From Paragyromitra xinjiangensis (lineage: Eukaryota > Ascomycota > Pezizomycetes > Pezizales > Discinaceae), in NCBI GenBank assembly GCA_038503065.1, contig JBCAMK010000017.1, forward strand, positions 372,001 to 436,000: 64,000 nt of DNA, written 5' to 3'. The notes under the pieces were generated by a model. That model was not told where the DNA came from and did not search any database. It worked only from the letters and a program-made list of their open reading frames with translations. A program made the position numbers and the translations under genes. Numbering within the stretch: the stretch's first letter is position 1; every line of letters starts with the position of its first letter. Positions 36,015 through 47,302 of the stretch are shown here, piece after piece.

Positions 36015-36413
36015 ATGTCTACGGAAACTATAGAGCTTCTTAGCCAAGCTTGGAAAGGTTCGCTATCCCCAAGGTTTGCGTATATTTATGTTATTGATTT
36101 CGAAACAGCTCAGAAAGAAGCTCTTGAACTTCAACTCGAGGAAAGCAACCAAAGTTATCAGCGATTATACAATGTCTTCAAATCTACTCGGGCTGCTGAA
36201 GCGAGATGCCATTCCCTGCAAATCCAGCTCGACGAAGCCAATGATCTCGTTCGGGTCACCGAAGCAAAGTGTAATTCTCTGCAAACTCAACTCGACGAAG
36301 CCAACAACCGTTATCGATCTGAATGCCGTCGTAATGAGGTCTTATCGAATAGAATTAGCTGCCTTGAAAGAGGCACGATGGAATTATGTGATGGGGATGG
36401 AAATAGAATGTGA
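36015..36413 (+). CDS. Small coiled-coil protein
   Basis: The frame runs through 132 codons, but a likely 51-bp intron (36059-36109, GTTCGC..AACAG) would remove an odd hydrophobic insert and give about 115 residues. After it the product is a continuous coiled coil with a repeated unit (SLQIQLDEAND, SLQTQLDEANN). No family is recognised. It could bind another coiled-coil cargo product (inference). Confidence 0.5.
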   Translation: MSTETIELLSQAWKGSLSPRFAYIYVIDFETAQKEALELQLEESNQSYQRLYNVFKSTRAAEARCHSLQIQLDEANDLVRVTEAKCNSLQTQLDEANNRYRSECRRNEVLSNRISCLERGTMELCDGDGNRM

Positions 36414-36940
36414 TTAAGGCTTTGTTTATTGCAAGATTTCCAGAATGTAATTTCAAGTTAAATAAGAAATGGGATACCTTCTCTCAGCCTTCAGAGCATT
36501 TTGCGGGTTTTACAATCTGTCTATCACACCCTCCAGTGTAGTCTCGTGCCCAGCCCATACGGCGCAGCTTGCTGCAGCAGCCATAGGCAGTAGGGGATGG
36601 GAACGAGCCTACCTCCAGTGTGCCAGTGTTTCGTGCATTAAACGAGATCGATAAAGGTTTAGCCAGTCACAATCCTCTCATCATTCTTGCAGCTCATATA
36701 GCAGATTACATCAAGAGGTATGGAAACCGGGCACAGCTGTGGACACCCTAGCTCATGAGTGATAAGCTCGGGGCAGCGGTTAGTACTAGCAGCGATGAGA
36801 GATGGTATAAAACTAGGCCTAGGTCTACCAGCTCTCAGGTATGATCCAAGTCCACGAGATACGTATATAAATCTTCTATCTATCTATCTATCTATCTAAG
36901 TCCACATCCTAGCTCTATCACCATACGTCCTAGCTCCACC
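36414..36940. other. Intergenic, no gene seen
   Basis: Contains a short (CTAT)n microsatellite at 36879-36897, just upstream of the small HTH-like gene. Confidence 0.4.
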
Positions 36941-37291
36941 ATGTCAAACCGAAAATATTGGAAACCTCTTGAAGTGGCGTACCTATACTTCTACCTAAGC
37001 CACGGCATAACCCACGAGGGTATAGCAAAACTATTGGCCGTCAAGGCCCCAAGCTTACCAAACCAAGGCCATGACGGCGTGCGGGCAAAAGCTAGGGAAC
37101 TTCGTCGAACATTTGATCTTGATGAGTACGGAAAACCTGATGCCGAGAAACTAAAACGTCGCCTGAAGACACACCTTGATACCCAACTTGGCCTTGCGGA
37201 ATACGATGCCTCCGACCTAGACCCCGAAAGAGATCTTTCCCAGGAAGAGAAAGATATATTGGAATTGGTATTCCCCCCACCCCGAGTTTAG
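36941..37291 (+). CDS. Small HTH/SANT-like protein, paralogue of the gene at 21452
   Basis: A single-exon frame of 116 residues. It shares W-x-x-LE-VAYLYFYLSHGI, IAKLLA, VRAKARELRRTFDL and D-AEKLK with the product at 21452, but has a 9-residue insertion after IAKLLA and a charged C-terminal half ending LSQEEKDILELVF. A short HTH or SANT-like DNA-binding fold is inferred from the spacing of hydrophobic residues. Confidence 0.55.
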   Translation: MSNRKYWKPLEVAYLYFYLSHGITHEGIAKLLAVKAPSLPNQGHDGVRAKARELRRTFDLDEYGKPDAEKLKRRLKTHLDTQLGLAEYDASDLDPERDLSQEEKDILELVFPPPRV

Positions 37292-38592
37292 CTTGCCCTC
37301 ACTGCAGCTGGTAATTAACATGGCGTTAGAGAAGCGACGGTTGCAATTGACGATGACGATGACGCGTGTGATCTTGGGGTTTTTTGTGACCGACTATATG
37401 TATCTTCCTCTAGGTTTACCACTTTAAAGCAAAAACTGTATTGCCGCCTAGTCCAAATCATCGAGTGATTTCCTGTGATGATATTCGTATTGTAGAAATC
37501 GCCGCATTTCGGTGGCGGCTAAAATGTTAGGTGCCTCTGTAGGCGAGTTTTGTGTAATTCTAGCCCCCACAGATTTAAGGCTACTGCGGCAATTATGTCC
37601 ACAGGTCTAGGCCAGACTCAACTATACCACGTAATAATCACGTGATGTAGTAACGGAAGGCCGAACATCCTACCCACCTGGGCTAGTGATTGATTTTCTG
37701 GCCGCCAAGCGCCCAATAGGAAACGCTCGTCCTACGTAATTGTAGGCTTGGGCGGCTGACCTGGCTGCACCACCACCACTTCTTTGTGAATTCGTTGCTA
37801 GTGACGCAATAGGCTGTTAAAATAACAGCTGATCAAGATATTGCGCAATGTGCTAGTACGGCACCGAACATTGAGAAACAGGGTACACGAGCAGGGCCCT
37901 ATCTAAATGGTGCAAGGAGGTAAAAGTCGTATGCACTATATCGCGTCATAGCTTTTGTCGCATGCGATATTCTTGTCCCTAGAAATCAATGAAATTATAA
38001 AAAAGTCGTATGCACTATTAGCTTAATAGGTTCTCATTGGCCTGCTGGGGCTGATCCATGTAGGCACATGCCAGCTATAGTCTGTAGCCTTCCTAACATG
38101 CTTCTGATCGGGCTCTTCGATGCTTAAACTTTGAATGAGGTCAACAAAACTAGCGGGACACAGTGCTTCACGAAGCTATTGTGGGTTTCACTATCACGAG
38201 ACTTATTTAGATACTCTTACTAGTAGTAAATTGATAATTGATCGATAATTCTCATAATACAATTTGAGTAACAGAAACAAAAAAGAAAACGGGGCTATAA
38301 AGCAAATGGAATCCAGCCACAGAACTGCTTGGCCAACGAAGAAAAAACGAGCCTAAACAAGACAAATATGTTATTCAGGTACAAGCCAGTATGTATTAGT
38401 GTGCTGCCTCGCCGATCATGGGAAGCGAAATAAGGAAAGCGGATAAGAAAACTAAAAGCTAAATGACTAAGCGAAGAAAATAACTGGTCACAAACTAGCG
38501 TAACTGCATGCAGCATACGGCAGCAAAAATCGATCACAAACAGAAAGATCGATGATGGTTCCCAATCTCAAGTCTTTCGGCCATTTTTACTG
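37292..38592. other. Intergenic with dispersed repeat; no gene seen
   Basis: Holds CTTTGTGAAT at 37782 and a segment (about 37940-37990, GTCGCATGCGATATTCTTG then CTAGAAATCAAT) repeated near 48437-48483. Several short palindromes (CACGTGATG region near 37639, CCTACGTAATTGTAGG at 37731). No coding signal. Confidence 0.45.
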
Positions 38593-40077
38593 CTAATAGC
38601 CCGGTGAAAAATCATTTGTGTATGAGGAGTCAACGTTATAGTAGTGCTTCAACAGGTTGCTGTCCGCGTATTGTTGTTGCTGCTGGAATTGTTGTTGCTG
38701 GAATTGTTGTTGTGGCCGGAATGGTTGCTGAAATTGTTGGGGTTGTTGTTGCTGGTATTGCTGTGGCTGATATTGTTGTTGTGGCGGCAACGGAGATTGC
38801 TGGCGCTGGAATTGTGGCGTCTGTTGCCTTGATGGCTGTTGACTAGCGAACGGGTTCGAGGCTGAGGGATCATGTGCTGGTGTGCGCTGCCTTGCCCGGG
38901 TTGGAGGAGCCTGCGAAGCGTGTCTTGGTGTCTGCTCCCTTGTCTGACGCGGATTGTATCCTGGTGTCTCAGAACCCCCCCTTGTATCTGGTCGCCATTG
39001 GGGATCTGTTCTTCTGAAATTTTCCCACAAGTCCTGGTAATGCTCAACCGCATCAAAGATTTCTTGGTCGGCTTCCTTTTTCCCTCTTAAGGCTCGGAAA
39101 TCTGTTCTCGTCTCCCACGTGCCAGGTCTGTCAGTCCACGAAATTTTGATCAAAGTTCTAGGCATACGCCTTTGATTTAGATCCATTGATGCCCCAGTTT
39201 CATACGCAACTCCGGCGATGCCACGATAGTATTTGCGGCTTCCTGGGGTTTTAAGTCTCCTAAGGCTTTGGTCGCCAGCGTCAAGATAAGCTCTCTCAGC
39301 CCCAGGTTTCTTTTTGTCTTCTGCAATGTCCTTCTTCCACTCCGGATTTGCCGCTGAGGAAAACAGCCTATATTGACCGCACCTTTTGGGTCCCAGTTGG
39401 CAGACAAACTTCATGCCGGTTCCCACTCTTATATATCCGACTAAACGACCTTCGGTAATTTCAAGATGGTGTTGGCTGTTGTTGAATGCAGGGTCATCTT
39501 CATCGTCATCGTCATCGTCATCAAAGTGAGCGTGAAAGTTCCCTCCACGTTGATCGAGTCGCCCCTCAGGTTGTCGTCCCTCGGATAACTGACTAGGCGG
39601 GTTCCACTGGGATTGGCCTTGGAGGTTCTCTCTCTCAGGTTGACTAGAAGGATTACGAAGGCCCCCCTGAGTTTGATCTGGACGAGTTTGAGGGGGTCTC
39701 CCATTGTTGGTTTTGCTGGTTTTGCTGGTTTTGCTGGTTTTGCTGGTTTTGCTGGGTTTTCTGGGTTTGCTGGTGCGAATATTGGAGGAATTCTCGGGGA
39801 CCCGCCCGGAGGTATTCTGGTGCTGGCTGGGTTCGTCTTGGGGAATCTCGATCGCAGGTTCATGGATTATCGGAGCCTGAAAGGTCAACTGGCCCGGAAT
39901 GGTTCCGTCTTCCCCGATATCCCCATCCCCATCCTCCCAGTCTCCATGGTCTGTCGTCTCGTTACCATCGGGGCTATATTCAGCCCCTAATGGCATCTCA
40001 TAATCGCTAGGCGCGGGTATTTGTAACTCATTTCCCAGTGGAGGGGGGGGAGCGTCCTGTAGGTTTGTGGAGTCCAT
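38593..40077 (-). CDS. Low-complexity protein of unknown function with Q-rich C-terminus
   Basis: A single exon of 494 residues. Order: Pro/Glu/Asp-rich N-terminus, a SKT tandem repeat (KPSKTSKTSKTSKTSK), an acidic run of eight Asp, then a compact central region of about 150 residues (EGRLVGYIRVGTGMKFVCQL .. RRMPRTLIKISWTDRPG .. IFDAVEHYQDLWENFRR), and a Gln/Pro-rich tail. The central region looks folded, but I recognise no family. Q-rich and acidic parts suggest a nuclear or condensate-forming protein (inference). The Q tract is CAA/CAG microsatellite-like and likely variable. Confidence 0.6.
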   Translation of the reverse strand: MDSTNLQDAPPPPLGNELQIPAPSDYEMPLGAEYSPDGNETTDHGDWEDGDGDIGEDGTIPGQLTFQAPIIHEPAIEIPQDEPSQHQNTSGRVPENSSNIRTSKPRKPSKTSKTSKTSKTSKTNNGRPPQTRPDQTQGGLRNPSSQPERENLQGQSQWNPPSQLSEGRQPEGRLDQRGGNFHAHFDDDDDDDEDDPAFNNSQHHLEITEGRLVGYIRVGTGMKFVCQLGPKRCGQYRLFSSAANPEWKKDIAEDKKKPGAERAYLDAGDQSLRRLKTPGSRKYYRGIAGVAYETGASMDLNQRRMPRTLIKISWTDRPGTWETRTDFRALRGKKEADQEIFDAVEHYQDLWENFRRTDPQWRPDTRGGSETPGYNPRQTREQTPRHASQAPPTRARQRTPAHDPSASNPFASQQPSRQQTPQFQRQQSPLPPQQQYQPQQYQQQQPQQFQQPFRPQQQFQQQQFQQQQQYADSNLLKHYYNVDSSYTNDFSPGY

Positions 40078-41353
40078 GGTTCCTGAGCTAAGGTTTTGGA
40101 GGAAATCTTGTTGCTACTATTGTTTGTCTTTCTTTGTTTCTTGAGAGAAATGTCTGAATGGTAGGAGTTTGCTGCAGCCCAGTCTCTTGTTTATATAGAT
40201 TTTGAGAGTGGTGGATGTTACTTTTTCAAGTCCGAAACTAGGTCCCTTGCGAGGTCCAGTTTTAGCTTCCCCCCCCCCCGAAGAAAAAAAAGCCCCGTAG
40301 CTCTTATTCTGGAGGGCTTCAGCCGCGTTTTCCTGCACACTTGTTTCCAAAAAAGAGGTCTCACTATATTCTATGGAGATGTTGATATCGTGAAGCAGTG
40401 CTGCCCTATAAACCCTGGGGCACTGTTATCCAGTATAAAGACGTCCAACATGCCCGCTACAGACAGACTTTCTCGCATATTGATTATCGATTGATTAATT
40501 CATTACGTACCTCCAGACTTTCTTGTATAGCTTTAACAACGCAACTCATCAACATGGATGTCGTTAGCAATTGTAAGAGACAGTTGTGCAAGAAAACGGG
40601 TATGAACACCGATATGGCTAGTTCTAGAAAAATTAGTAACACAAGAAGTGTATAATCTACATCCAGAATCCCGAAACGGTAATAAGCACAGGGAATGTTC
40701 CTTGCTGCCATTGAGGATGCTTGAAATGAGATTCCACCAATCCCACGCAGCGGATAACCTTCGAAAAGCTGTTGGACACAAGAGGCTACTGGTTTTAATG
40801 TTGGATTTTGAAAATGAGTTATTTTACAGACAAATTATTGGATATATTTGATTTTATGGTACAGACGGTAAATTACTTGATACGTGGTGGAGCGATCACA
40901 GGAAGAGGAAAGTGAAGGCCTAGTGTGTACATATATATGCTGTTATGTCACGATTTCGTTCTCTTTGTTTCGGCGTGGATTGTATTTGTGGCTTTCCATT
41001 ATTCTAACTAGGAATACTAGCTACAAAAGGATAGACCCTAAGAGTATTCATCCTACGGTTGCATTTGTGGTATCATAATCTGCATGTATGTAACTTCAAA
41101 ATAGCAATAAGATGGCGGGGTTAGAAAATCGCTTATGGAGCTGCCTATTCAGGAACTCACTAAGATGAATGGGGAACTGCGTCAGGTCCCATAAATGGGA
41201 TTATGCAACCCAAATCAGCGCACACAAAGGGTATCCGAATCTGGACGAACATGGGAGCCCATTTTGGGAGTATTTGAGAACTACATAACATAGAAACCAT
41301 TGCTTGGATGGGTTGCGCTTGCCTGACAGCAAAAAAAAAACAACCATTAAACC
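40078..41353. other. Intergenic, no convincing gene
   Basis: Overlapping frames on both strands at 40398-40850 contain no domain I can name. C-rich run at 40270-40279. Confidence 0.35.
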
Positions 41354-42336
41354 ATGGAAAAACGCAGCGAAAATCGAGTGACTGCCTGGCCTGGAGAGTT
41401 TAATACTGGTCAAATAATCCCCCACCCGAAGCTTCCGCAGCCGCACATGCCAGTAGCTCTCAAGCCACTCAAACCCGTCCTCGAGGAACATACGCTTGTC
41501 CCTAGAATGGGGAAGCCCTGGAAATTTTATCATGGTTTCTTGCACATTGAACTTGGAGGGCCAGCAACGCTAGTGTATCGGAATAAGCCGGATCGCCAGG
41601 TTTTCGCTATAAAACAGCTTAAGGGCACGTATGACGATATTCGGGGATTGTTAGAAGATTCACATAAAAACATTGTCCGATGCTATGATACCTATGCCCT
41701 GCCCGACAGCTTCTTTTTGATCGAAGAATGTATGGACGTCTCTCTGATGGAAGTGATCGCTTGCCCTTGGGACATTGAGGAAGAACAGATAGCAACTGTG
41801 TGTATGGAGGTAAGTAATCTGATCGCATTCTTTTCCTTGAGGATATATTGACCTCTACTAGGTTTTAAGCGGGATAAAATTCCTCGAATCCCTGAGCTTG
41901 CATCATGAAGAAATCACTCCCCGGAACGTGTTACTTTCCATCGAAGGTGTAGTTAAAATTGGAAATTTCTCCCATTGTAAAAAGCGTCAGCAAGGCACGA
42001 GTATGTGTCAATCGCTAAGCCGCCTAGCTATGGAAATGATGGACAGGAATGTTTTCTTGGTTGCAAGTCTGACCGGGGAGCCTCCCGTCTTGCAAGACCC
42101 GCAGCGCTGGTCCAAGGTAGCAAATAATTTTGTCAATAGGCCCCTCTGGGCTTCCTTAGATGACATAGCCAATGTAAGTCATCTTCAACTAGAATTTTCG
42201 TCCAACTCTACTAAGAGATGCAGCATCTTTTTTTGAGAAACTCTCCTAACTGCAGGAGCCTGGTACCCCATATTCGATTCACCATGGCAACAGTACAAAG
42301 AGAATGGAGAGGTGTGGATTGAAGATATGTAGTTAG
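41354..42336 (+). CDS. Protein-kinase-like protein, predicted pseudokinase
   Basis: Exons 41354..41809, 41862..42173 and a third from about 42256 to 42336. Kinase landmarks are visible: VFAIKQLKG (the VAIK lysine), HKNIVRCYDTYALPDSFFLI then EECMDVS at the hinge, and LHHEEITPRNVLL where HRDLKPEN is expected. The catalytic Asp of HRD is replaced by Glu in the shifted motif, and the DFG motif reads GNFS, so the metal-binding Asp is Asn. The glycine loop is also weak. A third exon in the frame that reads WYPIFDSPWQQYKENGEVW fits better than the frame set by the most obvious splice, so either the junction differs or there is a 1-nt shift. It is unlikely to be catalytically active; it may be a scaffold or decoy (inference). 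Confidence 0.6.
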
Positions 42337-42696
42337 GATCGTAAATTTAAGTAATGGTGGATTGGCAATAGCTAATACAATGTTTCAGAAAATACAAATA
42401 AAAGATGCTACCTCACTCAAGTATGATCATGAACGCTAATCGACACATAAATTTTTCTTCTATACTCCTACGGGACTACTAATTAAATACCATCGAAGCC
42501 ACAACAAAGTGAATACTATATAAATAGATAGAAGTGAAATCAAAATCCTCCCATAAGAACCCCTTAGAGCTAGGGGAAAACGTGACACCGGGAAAGACGT
42601 GACAGCGCTAGATAACGGGGATCAGCCCTTTAGGCGCCAAACGAGCGCCATCTCACGTTTTCCTGAGCGAGAATGAGAACGCTTGTTTTCTAATAT
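42337..42696. other. Intergenic, no gene seen
   Basis: 3' regions of two convergent genes; no coding signal. Confidence 0.35.
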
Positions 42697-43050
42697 CTAT
42701 GAGGGTGCTACATACTTCTTCTTCCTTGGATGATCATCAATTTCATCGAGCGCAACCGAGAATACTCTTTTTAGAGATGCTGCCTCTGCAGTTTCGGGGG
42801 GGTCAAAATCTGATAGGATTTCTGAAAGTGCCGAGATGGCAGCCATCTTGGCTTCTCTGAAACGTTGGCGACCAGCTTCGACTTCGCTGGAGAGTTTTTT
42901 GATTCTGCGCCAAGATAATTTATCTTGAAGATTTTCGATTTTCTGCTGAAGCTTCTCGTTCTCTTCTTGGAAGCTCCTCCACTTGCTGCTTTGTGTTTGT
43001 GAGAGAAGGAACTGGGTAATATCGTGATCAGAGCAGTCCTGCGAATCCAT
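42697..43050 (-). CDS. Small coiled-coil protein
   Basis: A single exon of 117 residues. Central coiled coil (SFQEENEKLQQKIENLQDKL), a basic patch (WRRIKKLSSEVEAGRQRF), acidic segment and Lys/Arg-rich C-terminus (PRKKKY). No family recognised. Divergent from the patatin gene, start codons about 230 bp apart. Confidence 0.5.
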   Translation of the reverse strand: MDSQDCSDHDITQFLLSQTQSSKWRSFQEENEKLQQKIENLQDKLSWRRIKKLSSEVEAGRQRFREAKMAAISALSEILSDFDPPETAEAASLKRVFSVALDEIDDHPRKKKYVAPS

Positions 43051-43276
43051 GATAGAGTGTTACGTTTTCTTTGTTTGATTACTGGTCACTATTTGCTCTT
43101 ATATATCAGAGACAAAAATAAGTACACTGCTGAATTTGGATCCGCATCCATTTCCGGCTCCCCCCGTACCTATTCCATTTTCGACCCTGAACCCGTTGAG
43201 TCCATTCCTATAAAATCATGCAAACATATATCTTGATGGTTGACTGAATAACGAAACCCTAAAAAAAACTACAGAG

Positions 43277-46200
43277 ATGTGTAAACATACAGCATGGCTC
43301 GGCCTTGCGGCTGGCTCTACGACTGGTTCGCATGGCACCATGTTATTAGAATTCAACAGACTTCAAAGTCTATTGGCGCTAAATGTGTTTCCAAATCCTT
43401 CGACCCAAACCCCATCTTTAATCGCTTTGGTTGGTGGAAGTTTTAAAACGAATGTAGTGAGGGCGTTGATTTCGCCGCCCAAATCTATGAGGGGTCAAGG
43501 TCACGCCGACGTCCATATTCATGTTTACCCTCCTACCATTAACCACAAAACCCCCGTCCTACTAGCAGATTACACATTTCCTGGACAGATCCAACACGAA
43601 CAATCCTATTTTGATATTAATTGCCACGAAATATTTTGGAGGCCCTTGTCCTGGACCAATCAATCAGGGAAAGAGCTCACACCAGAAAATGTGGCGGAAA
43701 ATGTGGCGGAAAATGTATTAGCTCGCCTCCTGGCGCCTTTCACTGACGTAATATGTATTTTCTCCTCAGATTTTGGGGGCCTTGTGGTGTTGGAGGGCTT
43801 TTGGAAGCGTTGATGCGTAAGGGGAATGCATCGACATTGCCTCAGGTGGTCCGTCCAATTGTATTTGTTGTGATGGACAGTGCTGCCATTCCTCCTCATG
43901 CGAACTTGATTGCGAAACAGTTTTTATTAGAAATGCTGCACTTCAATGGGGAAATTTCGGCCTATTTTTCCAATTTGACGGTATTGCACATCTCTCCCAG
44001 AAAACCCCAAGCGCTCTTAGACCACATACTCCCCGCGGTGGAGGAAATGCAGCGAAGGCGCAAAGAGGCTCGATATCTCTTCTCCTTAGAACATTTTTCA
44101 GCTCTTTTCAAACATGCATGTGATCATTTCTCGAATACAATTACTGAACCTGTTGACTTTGTTAAATTCTCAAGACTTCGAAATCCTATACCACAGGCAT
44201 TCCCACAGCATCTCGCCGAACTTCTGGGACAGATGTCGACAGAAACTGAGATAACCAACTCTGGCGTCCCATTAATTGCCTCAAGCCTATTTTTGGATAG
44301 CAACCCGCCAGGTATGCATGGTTAGTCGTCACCATCCGTAGTTCGGTGACTAAGGCGGTGACTAAGGATGTGCTTTCTAGTTTTCGATCCAGCGTGTACT
44401 TTTAGACTTTTTTACAAAGGCCACTGCGATGCCGCTATTCGAACCCACCCATTATATGGACAGCAACATGCCTTTATTGCTTCGATAACGCCTCTTCTTG
44501 AATGTCAGTTCAGGATCCTCGTCCTTGATTTCGAAAAAAATCATAGAACTTCTGCACAACTACACCGTGAAACGCTCGCAAACCACAGGCAAGTTTGGAG
44601 GGGTTTAAGAAGCGAGATAACTTGTTTCTCCTGTCTTGCTCGTGGGCCTGAGAAAGGCCTTCCTTGCGGTCATGCTGTGTGTGAGATTTGTATCCAAGTG
44701 TTTGGGCATTCGGCGCTTATGGAACCGCATACATTTGTGATCGACCGATGCCCTCTTTGTGGTACCGGCTTCTCGGATTTTAAGGCACAAATTAAACCTC
44801 CAACAGCAGGCATTAGAGTATTAAGCATCGATGGAGGGGGGATACGTGGGGTCGTACCGTTATCAACCCTACACGAGCTGGAGAAGTCGATAAATCAGCT
44901 GGCCGGCTTATCTTATCCCATCCAGGAAAATTTCGATTTAGCGTATGGAACAAGTTCAGGTAGGCCCTCACTTACCCTTCGAAGCAAAATCACTAATAGG
45001 GTAGGTGGTTTGATTGTTTTCGGATTGTTTCTCAACGGCTGGTCCGTGGAAGAGTGTTTGGAGAATTTTGTCACACTGGCTAGAAGAGCTTTTAGGCCCC
45101 GGGACTTTGGCATCCCTTTCTTACAGAAATTTCAGAAATTTCTAGTCTCATATCTTGCAGATAGTCGATACGGGGCCACCAGCTTGGAGATTGCTCTTAA
45201 AGATGCCTTCGGTACCAGCGCTATGCTTGATTGGTCTGAATCATGCAATTTCGGAACGAAAGTGGCTGTGACAGCTACCACAGTTGAAGATTCATCTCCA
45301 TGTATATTTTCTAGTTATAGTGGCATGGGAACCCGATCGGCCGAGTGTGGTATGTGAGAATATCTCCGGTTTCTATACGCACTAACCCTTGTCTAGGGTA
45401 CACAGTGATTAAGAGTAACTCGAGGAAGGTCTCTGTCTGGGAAGCGTAAGATTGTACAATATCCAATATCCTATGGTGTACTGACAAAAGTATTAGTGCT
45501 CGATGCACTTCTGCTGCTCAATGGTTTTTCAAACCAAAACACCTCCCAGGTCTAGGCACTTTTCAAGATGGGGGCCTCCGCCACAATAATCCAGTAAACA
45601 TCGCTTTATGGGAATCAAGAGTAATATGGCCGAACGAGAGTATACTGGATATTGTTCTGTCCATGGGTACAGGTTCAGCATCCGATCTGGCTAGAAAATC
45701 TTTTGGCCCCAGAGGTGTATGGAGAGATGGCTTTATTTCTCGCCTTGTTCGTTCGTTTCTGACCTCTATGGACGGTGAAGATACATGGCAACAGCTCTGT
45801 AACCGGCTCCCAAAGGAAGTAAAAGACAAATATTTCCGGTTTAACATTAGATTCGACGGCAGCGAACCAGCTATAGATGATGTCGACAAGATGCAAGAAC
45901 TACAGCAAAAGGGTAAAACACAGATCGAAACGGGAAACAAGATTGACGTGGCGGAGTCACTCATTGCGAAACAGTTCTATTTCGAATTGGAGGCATCGCC
46001 AATATACTACAAAGGGCGATATCAATGTGTTGGCCGCTTGATCTGTCGCTTTACCGGAGCTCGAAAACTGGCATTTCTCGCCCGACTATCCCAAAATTCA
46101 GCACATTTCCTCTTAGGCCAAAGATCTATAACAAGGGTTTCACAATCATCAAGTGGGGCATTCAGAGAAACAATTTCTTTTAGTGTTAAAGATTTAGACG

Positions 46201-46424
46201 AAGAAGTATCCATCTCTTTAGGGAGCAAATCTACTAAGCCACGAAGTATTAGTGGATTCCCAACTTCGATGACATCCTTGATCTGTGCCCAAGGCTTAGA
46301 TATTATATTCGGAGCTGCCAATCACTCAAAACGGAAATCAAACTACCCCCCTGCAGATCCACTACGGGCGAAACGGCAATGCTCTGGAGCGAAAGTTAAT
46401 CAGGAGCGTACTAGGTCACGATAG
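43277..46424 (+). CDS. RING-type patatin-like phospholipase (Starship PLP-type cargo)
   Basis: Exons 43277..43783, 43822..44311, 44381..44959, 45005..45349, 45397..45445 and 45497..46424 join in phase to about 965 residues. N-terminal part: degenerate P-loop-like GGSFKTNVVRALI and LLADYTF, then ICIFSSDFGG. Middle: a RING-like zinc finger CFSCL..GLPCGHAVCEIC..CPLC. Then the patatin domain: oxyanion loop DGGGIRG, nucleophile elbow GTSSGG (formed across a splice site) and the catalytic DGG in FQDGGLRHNNPVNIAL. All catalytic residues are present. Known: patatin-like proteins hydrolyse acyl lipids; related fungal PLPs act in heterokaryon incompatibility and are recurrent Starship cargo. Oddity: the first intron as drawn is only 38 bp (43784-43821); the alternative is a 1-nt frameshift. 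Confidence 0.85.
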
Positions 46425-47302
46425 CCTCGGTCAAAATACAATACCAGAAATAGACTCCGCATCCGTATGCCTCTACGCCAGGATGCGATTAAGGGGTATT
46501 GGAAGGAAAGATTTGTGCATGAAGTTTTTCTGGAGGTCTAGGAGGGGTTTTTTGCCTCATTTTATCTTAGCGGTCTGTTTTCCTTTCGTTCTGCTTGATA
46601 CTTGTATGCAGCTTTAGTACCACCAAGTGTTAGGGGATAATGTTTTGTATAACGTGCTTTTGTTTGTGAATACACCAGCGTTTAGGCGATGACTGCTGAG
46701 TAGTTCCCAAATTAGGTTGTCCTTACCAAGATACAATTGTGGGCGCTTAGTTATGCAGCGAGTGATACTCCGTGCATCCACAAAACACAGTCCATTGCTG
46801 ACCAGACAATTTGGGCTCAAAAAGCTCCTTTCTGCTCGCTCTGATATTGTTCTTGATTGGTTACTCCGAAATTTCTCTTGCGGTTGTTTTATAATTAGGT
46901 TGTGTTCATCTCATCATGGTGCGTGACTAAGCGACTACCAGTAGAGTATAGAGAAGGTTAAAGATCACATGACGCCTTAAGCGAGCCTAGGAGAATACTC
47001 GTGCTGCCGAAAAGTCCTCGTGTCACGTGCAGAATAACTGCCAGTTATTGGGGTTTAACTGCACGCTATCTATCACGTGACACGAAGACTTTTCGACAGC
47101 ATGAGTACACTACTAGAGTCGCTCCTGGGGTGTGACGAAACTGGGAGTGTGACGAATCTTAATTTTATTCTCACAACAGTTTTACATTTTGTTCCCGACT
47201 AATTTACCACGGCTTCAGCCTCAGTAGGTAATCAAACGAGACCAACTAGCTAAAAGGAGATCCGGCGAACTTGATGACTTCAACGAAATAACATCCCAAA
47301 CT
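46425..47302. other. Intergenic, no gene seen
   Basis: Contains the large imperfect palindrome at 46996-47107 and a TTTGTGAATACA motif at 46663. No coding signal. Confidence 0.4.
46996..47107. repeat. Imperfect inverted repeat, 34-bp arms
   Basis: Arms 46996-47029 (TACTCGTGCTGCCGAAAAGT..) and 47074-47107 pair with three mismatches, all transitions. The 44-bp loop contains further self-complementary parts (AACTGCCAGTT, TGCAG..CTGCA). It could form a strong hairpin or be a small MITE-like relict. Confidence 0.85.

Noticed and set aside
38604..38846. Plus-strand frames rich in Val, Leu and Ala opposite 38593-40077
   Set aside because: They are shadows of the CAA/CAG glutamine tract on the minus strand.
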